Shown in pieces: positions 57,995 through 64,000 of a DNA stretch of 64,000 nucleotides. The stretch's first letter is position 1. Each line of letters starts with the position of its first letter. The notes beneath the pieces were generated by a model. It did no database searches and was not told where the DNA came from. It saw only the letters and a list, made by a program, of their open reading frames with translations. Both the position numbers and the translations under genes were made by a program. The stretch is from Lacisediminihabitans sp040549525 (GTDB taxonomy: Bacteria > Actinomycetota > Actinomycetes > Actinomycetales > Microbacteriaceae), in contig NZ_JBEPTM010000001.1 in assembly GCF_040549525.1 (NCBI RefSeq), positions 372,001 to 436,000 on the forward strand. The letters run 5' to 3'.

Positions 57995-58672
57995 ATGCCA
58001 ACGAATTTCAAGGTCAAAGCCCTCTCCATCGCCGCCTCGGTGGCCCTCCTCGGGGGAACCGCATTCCTCGCCTCCGGTGCGACCGGTGCGTACTTCAGCG
58101 ACACGCATTCCGGCAACATCTCCGGCACCGTCGGCAACATCCATGTCGTTCCCTTCGGCGGTGGCGGCGCAACGGGCACCGACCTCGCGTTCTCGAACCT
58201 GCTTCCCGGCGTCGCGAAGACCGTCACGCTCAAATACAAGAACACCGGCTCCGACAACCAGGACGTGTACATCGTGTTCAACAACGCGACCGCACTCAGC
58301 GCACTGAACGACGCCGGGACCTTCGGGGAGGTGCACCTGGCCGCCAACGGCACCCCGATCTTCGACTCCGCGAACCTCAATGACCACCTGTCCCCGTTGC
58401 ACTGTCTGACCTTTGACCCGTCAGGCTGCTGGCCGCTGAAGTCGCAGTACCTCCTCGCCAGCAACGTCGCCCCTGGAGCCACAGGTGACGTCTCGTTCAG
58501 CTACACCATCGCGGGCAAGTACAAGGGTCAAGCTGCTGCCGGCGCGGCGGCAGCGCCGTGGAACAGTTTCCCGGTTGCTGGCCAGACCACCACCAACAGT
58601 GCTGATGGCACGAGCGCGGGTCTCCCGTACGAGATCGTCGCCACCCAGCACGGCATCACCCCCGGTATCTGA
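57995..58672 (+). CDS. CalY/TasA-like secreted protein
   Basis: A 225-residue exported protein. The N terminus (KVKALSIAASVALLGGTAFLASGATGAYFSDTHSGN) has the SipW-type signal: a short hydrophobic core and AYFSDT right after the cleavage region at about residue 32. The mature part is beta-rich (TVTLKYKNTGSDNQDVYIVFNN), with one Cys pair (Cys137, Cys145). TasA/CalY proteins form extracellular fibres in bacilli; the actinobacterial members are little characterised. ATG 57995 has AGAAAGAAA upstream. A stable hairpin separates it from its signal peptidase gene. Confidence 0.82.
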   Translation: MPTNFKVKALSIAASVALLGGTAFLASGATGAYFSDTHSGNISGTVGNIHVVPFGGGGATGTDLAFSNLLPGVAKTVTLKYKNTGSDNQDVYIVFNNATALSALNDAGTFGEVHLAANGTPIFDSANLNDHLSPLHCLTFDPSGCWPLKSQYLLASNVAPGATGDVSFSYTIAGKYKGQAAAGAAAAPWNSFPVAGQTTTNSADGTSAGLPYEIVATQHGITPGI

Positions 58673-58681
58673 TCGACCGAG

Positions 58682-58720
58682 CGGATGCCGGGGCTGCGTG
58701 GTTCGCCGCCCCGGTATCCG
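58682..58720 (+). terminator. Hairpin between the secreted-protein and signal-peptidase genes
   Basis: CGGATGCCGGGG pairs over 12 bp with CCCCGGTATCCG (one G-T pair), loop 15 bases, nine bases after the stop. Without a T-run it is probably a stabilising or partial terminator that lowers signal peptidase relative to its substrate. Confidence 0.55.
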
Positions 58721-58771
58721 CTCGCACGCGACTCGACCAGGCAGGAACGGCCTCGAACGGACACGACGGAA

Positions 58772-59284
58772 ATGACACGACGGAAGATCATCACGCTGGT
58801 CGTCGGTGCGGCCCTCGTGCTGACGGCTTTTCTAATCGTCGTGTCTGGGGTTCTGCCATATCGGGTATTCATCGTGCACACCGGATCGATGACACCCACC
58901 ATCTCTTCCCGCAGTGCCGTGATCGTGCAGCAGCACGTGTACCGGGTCGGACAGCCCATCTCGTTCTACGAGCAGGGCGGCGTCGTCACCCACCGTCTGG
59001 TTCGAGTGAACGCCGACGGCACGGCGACGACCAAGGGTGACGCAAACACCACCGCAGACCCCTGGAGCATTAAGACCAGCTCGATTATCGGCGGCGTCGT
59101 GGCCTCCCCGCCGGAGCTCGGGTATTGGCTTATGTACCTGAAGAACCCCTTCGGTGTCGCATCCGTGCTTCTCAGCGCCATCGTCTGTTGGCAACTCCTC
59201 GCCCTCGGCGACCGCAAATCCGAGCCGGTCGAGGCACAGCATCGGGCGGATCCGGCCACCGGATCGCCTCACCCCGCTACCTGA
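58772..59284 (+). CDS. ER-type signal peptidase I (SipW-like)
   Basis: A 170-residue membrane peptidase. Helix 1 is at about 7-28. The nucleophile is Ser39 in VHTGSMTPTI. Where most bacterial enzymes use lysine, this one has His74 in VVTHRLVRV, with Asp90 in TTKGDANTTADPW, as in SipW and the eukaryotic ER enzymes. Helix 2 is at about 122-144. ATG 58772 has a weak upstream site. It follows a CalY/TasA-like gene, its most likely substrate. Confidence 0.88.
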   Translation: MTRRKIITLVVGAALVLTAFLIVVSGVLPYRVFIVHTGSMTPTISSRSAVIVQQHVYRVGQPISFYEQGGVVTHRLVRVNADGTATTKGDANTTADPWSIKTSSIIGGVVASPPELGYWLMYLKNPFGVASVLLSAIVCWQLLALGDRKSEPVEAQHRADPATGSPHPAT

Positions 59285-59335
59285 GGGCGCTTCTTCTGCC
59301 CGGGTGAAAGCGTCGGCTACCGAAGCCGCACCCCC

Positions 59336-59363
59336 TTGAAGGCGCGAACGAAACGGGTACGGT
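59336..59363 (+). promoter_or_regulatory. Promoter of a leaderless PAP2 gene
   Basis: TTGAAG (59336-59341) and TACGGT (59358-59363) are 16 bases apart. The ATG at 59370 falls six bases after the -10 box and has no ribosome-binding site. Confidence 0.45.
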
Positions 59364-59369
59364 AAAACA

Positions 59370-60089
59370 ATGACTTCCAGTTCGCCGCGCCCCACCGATA
59401 CCCCAGCGCAGCAGCAGGCCGCGCGCGTCAGCCGCCGCTGGCCGCTGGTGAGCGGCGGCATGGCGGTGCTGCTGGTAGCGGCGCTCGGCGCGATCATCGC
59501 CTACCGGGACAACAATCTCCCGTTCTCATTCGACCTGGCCTTCCTCGGCGAGCTGGTGGAGCACCGGTCCCCGTTCTGGACGGTTCCGGCACTCGTGATG
59601 AACAACATCGGTGCCGGACTCATCGGCGTCTTCATCGTGCCGATCGCGATCGCCCTTGTTTTCCTGCTGTTCCGGATGAAGTGGGCCGCACTCTATTTCC
59701 TGATCGCGACGATCGTGAGCGCGGGTCTCGTCCAACTCCTCAAGAACACCTTCGATCGACCGCGTCCGCAAGACATCCTGGTGACCGCGGATCCCGGTTC
59801 ATTCCCCTCCGGGCATACAGCGAACGCGGCGACGATGGCGGTGGTGCTCGCGCTCGTGCTCCGTCGGGTCTGGATCTGGGCCGCCGGCACCGTCTATACG
59901 GTCATCATGTTGCTCAGCCGCACCTATCTCGGCGCGCACTGGCTGAGCGACACCATCGGTGGGCTCGTGCTCGGCAGCGCCGTCGCCGTGATCGTCTGGG
60001 CACCCCTCGCCCATCGACTGCTCATCGAACGGGAGCGACGCATTGGCCCCGTCAAACCGACCGAGACCGAACCGGCTGCCACCCGCTAG
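59370..60089 (+). CDS. PAP2-family membrane phosphatase
   Basis: A 239-residue membrane phosphatase with about six helices. The three catalytic motifs are in order: KNTFDRPRP, PSGHTANAAT and SRTYLGAHWLSD. It dephosphorylates a lipid phosphate, such as undecaprenyl pyrophosphate or phosphatidic acid, on the outer face of the membrane. The N terminus is a 20-residue polar Ser/Pro stretch. It is followed after 9 bases by the saccharopine-dehydrogenase-like gene. Confidence 0.9.
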   Translation: MTSSSPRPTDTPAQQQAARVSRRWPLVSGGMAVLLVAALGAIIAYRDNNLPFSFDLAFLGELVEHRSPFWTVPALVMNNIGAGLIGVFIVPIAIALVFLLFRMKWAALYFLIATIVSAGLVQLLKNTFDRPRPQDILVTADPGSFPSGHTANAATMAVVLALVLRRVWIWAAGTVYTVIMLLSRTYLGAHWLSDTIGGLVLGSAVAVIVWAPLAHRLLIERERRIGPVKPTETEPAATR

Positions 60090-60098
60090 CGTTGTGGC

Positions 60099-61376
60099 AT
60101 GAGAATCCTCCTCGTCGGCGCCGGAGGCGTCGGCAATGCGATCGCGAAGATCGCCGCCCGCCGAACCTTTTTCGAGACCATGGTCGTGTGCGACTACGAC
60201 CTCGCCCGTGCCGAGGCGACGATCGCCTGGATAGAGGCAAAGCACGGCCCGCAGGGGGACCGCTTCGTCGCCGCGAAGATCGATGCCTCCGATCCGGATG
60301 ACGTGGCGGCGGTGGCGACAGCGCACAACATCAGCCACGTGATGAACGCCGTAGAGCCGAAGTTCGTGCCGACGATCTTCGCGGGCGCTCTCGCCGCCGG
60401 AGCGGACTACCTCGACATGGCGATGAGCCTGTCCGAGCCACACCCCTCCGAACCGTATTCCGAGACCGGCGTGAAGCTCGGCGACGACCAGTTCGCGCAG
60501 GCACCCGACTGGGAGACCGCCGGTCGCCTCGCCCTCGTGGGCATGGGAGTCGAGCCGGGGCTGAGCGACGTGTTCGCCCGCTATGCGGCCGACCACCTGT
60601 TCACCGAGATCGACGAACTCGGAGTGCGCGATGGCGCGAACCTCGTGGTGCGTGACGACCTCGGCAACGAGATTTTCGCGCCCTCCTTCAGCATCTGGAC
60701 CACGATCGAGGAGTGCCTGAACCCCCCGGTGATCTGGGAGAAGGATCGCGGGTGGTACACCACGGAGCCATTCAGCGAGCCGGAGGTGTTCGACTTCCCC
60801 GGCGGCATCGGCCCCGTCGAGTGCGTGAACGTGGAGCACGAGGAGGTGCTGCTCATGCCGCGGTGGGTCGACGCCAAGCGTGCGACGTTCAAGTACGGTC
60901 TCGGCAACGAATTCATCGGCATCCTCAAGACGCTGCATCAGCTTGGGCTGGACAAGACCGCGCCGGTGCGCGTGCGGTCCGCCAACGGCCCGGTCGAGGT
61001 CGCCCCGCGCGATGTGGTCGCGGCGGGACTGCCCGATCCGGCAACCCTCGGGCCGCGGATGAGCGGCAAGACCTGCGCCGGACTGTGGGTGACCGGACGC
61101 GGTCTCGATGGGGCACCGAAGGCGGTGTACCTGTATCACGTGGCTGACAACGACTGGACGATGGCCGAATACGAGGCGCAGTGCGTGGTCTGGCAGACCG
61201 CGCTGAACCCGGTGATCGCGCTGGAACTGCTCGCCTCCGGAGCCTGGTCGGGCACCGGTGTTCTCGGCCCGGAGGCTTTCGACGCCGAGCCGTTCCTCGA
61301 ACTCATGGCGCGCCCCGAAGCGGATGACGGCTACGGCCAGGAATGGGGCCTCGAGGACCGCACCGTGGCGGTGTGA
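60099..61376 (+). CDS. Saccharopine dehydrogenase-family protein
   Basis: A 425-residue NAD(P)-dependent enzyme. The Rossmann motif is ILLVGAGGVGNAIAKIAARR, and ADYLDMAMSL and GMGVEPGLSDVFARYAAD are characteristic of the saccharopine dehydrogenase/homospermidine synthase family. Relatives make or split secondary amines such as saccharopine or carboxynorspermidine. The ATG at 60099 follows TAGCGT by six bases, so it may be leaderless. It overlaps the enolase-superfamily gene by 4 bases, which implies a joint amino-acid pathway. Confidence 0.85.
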   Translation: MRILLVGAGGVGNAIAKIAARRTFFETMVVCDYDLARAEATIAWIEAKHGPQGDRFVAAKIDASDPDDVAAVATAHNISHVMNAVEPKFVPTIFAGALAAGADYLDMAMSLSEPHPSEPYSETGVKLGDDQFAQAPDWETAGRLALVGMGVEPGLSDVFARYAADHLFTEIDELGVRDGANLVVRDDLGNEIFAPSFSIWTTIEECLNPPVIWEKDRGWYTTEPFSEPEVFDFPGGIGPVECVNVEHEEVLLMPRWVDAKRATFKYGLGNEFIGILKTLHQLGLDKTAPVRVRSANGPVEVAPRDVVAAGLPDPATLGPRMSGKTCAGLWVTGRGLDGAPKAVYLYHVADNDWTMAEYEAQCVVWQTALNPVIALELLASGAWSGTGVLGPEAFDAEPFLELMARPEADDGYGQEWGLEDRTVAV

Positions 61377-62485
61377 GAGTCCGATCGCTGGAACTGCACC
61401 GCCTGGCCATCCCTCTGGTGCGTCCGTTCGAGACATCGTTCGGCCGCCAGACCGGGCGTCAGGTGCTCATGGTGCGCGTGCGGACTGATCTCGGAGACGG
61501 CTGGGGGGAGTGCGTCGCGGGGACGGATCCGGTGTACTCGAGCGAGTACGTCGACGGGTGCGAAGACGTGATCCGTCACTATCTCGGCCCGGCACTGCTC
61601 GCGGCCGATGATGTCACGGCCGAGGGTGTCGCGGCACTCTTCGCCTTCGTCATCGGACATCGCATGGCGAAGGCTGCCGTGGAGACAGCGATGCTCGACG
61701 CCCAATTGCGCGCCGTCGACACCAGCTTCGCGAGCTACTTCGGTGCCGAGCGTACCGAGGTGGACTGCGGTGTCTCTGTGGGCATCTCGCCGACCATCCC
61801 GGCGCTGCTCGACGAGGTATCGCTGTATGTGTCGCAGGGATACCGTCGCATCAAGCTCAAGATCAAACCGGGGTGGGACCTCGAACCGGTCGCCGCGGTG
61901 CGCGATCTGCTTGGCCCAGATGTCCTGCTCCAGGTCGACGCGAATACCGCGTATACCCTGCTCGACCTCGATCACCTCCGGCGGCTCGACGAGTACAACC
62001 TGCTGCTCCTCGAGCAGCCGTTCGTGGAGGACGACATCCGCTCACACGTCTATCTGGCCGCCGCCATCTCCACTCCGGTGTGCCTCGACGAGTCGATCGT
62101 CAACACCGAGCTCGCGCTCGACGCGATCGATCGTGGCGCAACCAGCATCATCAACATCAAGGCGGGCCGCATGGGTGGCTACCTCGAGGCGCTCGCCCTC
62201 CACGATGCGTGCGTCGAGCAGGGCGTTCCGGTCTGGTGCGGAGGGATGCTGGAGACCGGAGTGGGCCGGGCCGCGAATGTCGCCCTCGCCGCGCTGCCCG
62301 GATTCACGCTGCCGGGCGACACCTCGGCATCCGACCGTTACTTCGCTGAGGACCTCACCGAGCCGTTCGTGCTCCACGACGGTCGGCTCTCCGTGCCGAC
62401 CGGTCCGGGGAGCGGAGTGACGGTGCGAGAAGAGCTGCTCGGAGCCTGGGCACAGCGACCGGTCGAGGTTCTGCGCGCGGGCTGA
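61373..62485 (+). CDS. Enolase-superfamily enzyme, o-succinylbenzoate synthase / N-acylamino-acid racemase type
   Basis: A 370-residue muconate-lactonising-subgroup enzyme. The KxK motif is RIKLKIKPGWD. Metal ligands follow as VDANTAY, LLEQPF and CLDES, and NIKAGRMGG supplies the opposite lysine. The closing WCGGMLETGVGRAANVALAAL is typical of OSBS/NSAR proteins. GTG 61373 overlaps the upstream stop (GTGA). No men genes are nearby, and the pairing with a saccharopine-dehydrogenase-like enzyme favours racemisation of an N-acylated amino acid over menaquinone synthesis (inference). Confidence 0.87.
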   Translation: MRVRSLELHRLAIPLVRPFETSFGRQTGRQVLMVRVRTDLGDGWGECVAGTDPVYSSEYVDGCEDVIRHYLGPALLAADDVTAEGVAALFAFVIGHRMAKAAVETAMLDAQLRAVDTSFASYFGAERTEVDCGVSVGISPTIPALLDEVSLYVSQGYRRIKLKIKPGWDLEPVAAVRDLLGPDVLLQVDANTAYTLLDLDHLRRLDEYNLLLLEQPFVEDDIRSHVYLAAAISTPVCLDESIVNTELALDAIDRGATSIINIKAGRMGGYLEALALHDACVEQGVPVWCGGMLETGVGRAANVALAALPGFTLPGDTSASDRYFAEDLTEPFVLHDGRLSVPTGPGSGVTVREELLGAWAQRPVEVLRAG

Positions 62486-62507
62486 GCGGTCGGACTCGCC
62501 CGCCCAA

Positions 62508-62649
62508 CCGTCACAGGTTGCTCGTTGGGCGCTGCGGGGGAGCAGTTTGTGACGGGTCGGCGGCCACGGGCGCTGGCGGTGGGAGTGGGCGGCGCTCGAT
62601 CCGTCACAGGTTGCTCGTTGGGCTCTGTGGGGGAGCAGTTTGTGACGGG
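62508..62649. repeat. Two 49-bp imperfect palindromes, 93-bp period
   Basis: Copies at 62508-62556 and 62601-62649. Each runs from CCGTCACAGGTTGCTCGTTG to GAGCAGTTTGTGACGGG, whose ends pair as CCGTCACA(G/A)(G/A)(T/C)TGCTC. The copies differ at only a few internal positions. They fill the spacer before the ATPase gene. Confidence 0.85.
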
Positions 62650-62717
62650 TGGGCGGGCCCGTCCGCGCAGGCCGAGCAACTGTAGAGCCTGACGGAGTGG
62701 GTCAGTATGCTGGCGAC

Positions 62718-64000
62718 ATGACGGATGCTGCTGCCCTGGTCGAAGCTGCGAAGAAGGCCCTTGCAGATGCCGAGGCGGCCCTCGCGAAGGAAAGAGCCAG
62801 CGCTCCAGCCGCGCCCGCGCAGCCGCCAGCCGCGCCCCCGTCGACGGCGCCGGCAGACGCACCCACGCAGCCGGCCGCAGCACCAGCCAACCCTCTCGAT
62901 GCGTCCGCTGCACCAGCGAGTCCGCCCGACGCGCCCCCTTCTCCCGCTGGGCCCCTCGATGCCGCCGCCGTCGAGGTGATCCGTTCCGGCTACGCGTTCA
63001 GCGGCACCGTGCTGGAGATCGGCGCCCTCGTCAACGGTGATGCGCAGCCGCAGGTGCAGGTGCGCATCCCGATCGCGATGCTCAATCGGCACGGCCTCGT
63101 CGCGGGAGCCACCGGCACCGGCAAGACCCGCACCCTGCAGGTTCTCGCCGAGCAGCTCGCCGCGGCGGGAGTGCCCGTTTTCGCGGCGGACATCAAGGGC
63201 GACCTGTCCGGGGTGGCGACGGCCGGCGCGGAGAATCCCAAGCTCATCGATCGCACCAACGGCATCGGGCAGCACTGGACCGGAGCATCCTTCCCCACCG
63301 AGTATTTCGCCCTCGGAGGAGTGGGAAAGGGGGTGCCCGTCCGCGCCACAGTCTCGGGTTTCGGCCCATTGCTGCTCTCGAAGGTGCTCGGCCTCAACGG
63401 CACCCAGGAGTCCTCTCTCGGGCTGGTGTTCCACTACGCGGCTCAGGCCGGGCTGCCGCTCGTCGATCTCTCCGATCTTCGAGCCGTGCTCAGCTATCTC
63501 ACCAGTGCCGACGGCAAGGGCGAGCTCACCGGTCTCGGCGGTCTCTCGAGCGCAACGGTCGGGGTGATCCTGCGGGAGCTGATCACCTTCGCCGACCAGG
63601 GCGCCGACGTGTTCTTCGGAGAGCCCGAGATCGACACCGCCGACTTCCTCCGCACCCACCCAGATGGCCGCGGGATCATCAGCCTGCTCGAGGTTCCCGG
63701 GGTGCAGGACAAGCCCGAGCTGTACTCCACCTTCCTGATGTGGCTGCTCGCCGACCTCTTCAACGACCTGCCGGAGGTCGGAGACCTCGACAAGCCCAAA
63801 CTCGTGTTCTTCTTCGACGAGGCCCATCTGCTCTTCAAGAACGCATCGAAGGACTTTCTCGACTCGATCACCCAGACGGTGCGGCTCATCCGCTCGAAAG
63901 GGGTCGGCATCGTCTTCGTGACCCAGACGCCCAAGGATGTGCCCGGGGACGTGCTCGCCCAGCTCGGATCGCGCATCCAGCACCAATTGCGTGCCTTCAC
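62718..64000 (+). CDS. HerA/DUF853-like ATPase (3' end outside the window)
   Basis: 427 codons are visible and the frame is still open at the window end. Residues 1-25 are an Ala/Lys helix (possible coiled coil) and about 26-82 an Ala/Pro-rich linker. The P-loop domain has Walker A GATGTGKT (about 130-137), DIKGDLSG, and Walker B KLVFFFDEAHLLF, followed by VFVTQTPKDVPGDVLAQLGSRIQHQLRAF. These are typical of the DUF853 family of HerA/FtsK-like DNA-translocating ATPases, of uncertain role. ATG 62718 lies six bases after TATGCT (62706-62711), so it may be leaderless. Confidence 0.9.
   Translation, partial: MTDAAALVEAAKKALADAEAALAKERASAPAAPAQPPAAPPSTAPADAPTQPAAAPANPLDASAAPASPPDAPPSPAGPLDAAAVEVIRSGYAFSGTVLEIGALVNGDAQPQVQVRIPIAMLNRHGLVAGATGTGKTRTLQVLAEQLAAAGVPVFAADIKGDLSGVATAGAENPKLIDRTNGIGQHWTGASFPTEYFALGGVGKGVPVRATVSGFGPLLLSKVLGLNGTQESSLGLVFHYAAQAGLPLVDLSDLRAVLSYLTSADGKGELTGLGGLSSATVGVILRELITFADQGADVFFGEPEIDTADFLRTHPDGRGIISLLEVPGVQDKPELYSTFLMWLLADLFNDLPEVGDLDKPKLVFFFDEAHLLFKNASKDFLDSITQTVRLIRSKGVGIVFVTQTPKDVPGDVLAQLGSRIQHQLRAF

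Noticed and set aside
61331..61975. Minus-strand frame opposite the enolase-superfamily gene
   Set aside because: Shadow of a gene with all catalytic motifs of the OSBS/NSAR family.

Overview
The DNA is GC-rich, with strong G/C preference at third codon positions, many GTG/TTG starts, Sec and Tat lipoproteins with actinobacterial-type signal peptides, and an L10 leader followed by rplJ-rplL. Together with the short intergenic palindromes this suggests a high-GC actinobacterium, most likely of the Microbacteriaceae. That placement comes from reading alone. The window looks chromosomal: there is no phage, plasmid, transposase, CRISPR array, tRNA or rRNA that I can support. Most of it is carbohydrate uptake and catabolism under LacI- and ROK-family control.

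Layout. 1-3.2 kb: tail of an unknown gene, a GNAT acetyltransferase, a quinone-oxidoreductase-like enzyme, a DUF998 membrane protein and a YqaJ-type nuclease. 3.2-8.6 kb: a ROK repressor divergent from a tight four-gene operon (two TIM-barrel isomerase/epimerase proteins around two Gfo/Idh/MocA oxidoreductases). 8.7-14.4 kb: an alpha/beta hydrolase, an OmpR/PhoR-type two-component system, an epimerase and a membrane protein with a long Lys-Pro-Ala-Val repeat tail. 14.4-16.1 kb: a repeat-filled spacer, then promoter, L10 leader, rplJ, rplL and terminator. 16.4-21.4 kb: a LacI regulator divergent from an alpha-glucoside-type ABC importer without an ATPase. 21.4-26.2 kb: three tandem 92-bp repeats, an ABC exporter, and cbs-metB transsulfuration genes.

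26.9-43.1 kb is a pentose-type region. It holds a LacI and a ROK regulator; an ABC system in the order ATPase-permease-binding protein; then araB-araD-araA followed by a second system in the order binding protein-ATPase-permease; then a LacI regulator. The two systems are paralogous. 43.2-50.8 kb: another ATPase-less ABC importer divergent from its LacI regulator, then an operon of two Gfo/Idh/MocA enzymes flanking a ThuA-like protein. These two oxidoreductases are paralogues of the pair at 5.3-7.6 kb. 50.8-57.5 kb: a small HTH-like protein, a SecD-like lipoprotein, xylB and xylA divergent from a XylR-type ROK regulator, and an MFS transporter. 57.5-62.5 kb: a CalY/TasA-like secreted protein with an ER-type signal peptidase, a PAP2 phosphatase, a saccharopine-dehydrogenase-like enzyme and an enolase-superfamily enzyme. 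The last gene, a HerA/DUF853-like ATPase, runs off the window.

How the parts work together (inference): plant-type pentoses (L-arabinose, D-xylose) and glucosides are imported and funnelled into central metabolism. Two duplicated oxidoreductase modules resemble pathways that process glycosides through 3-keto sugars. Operator-like palindromes stand in front of most sugar operons. Several families of 50-100-bp palindrome-ended repeats fill the spacers, and one has contributed the 3' end of araB.
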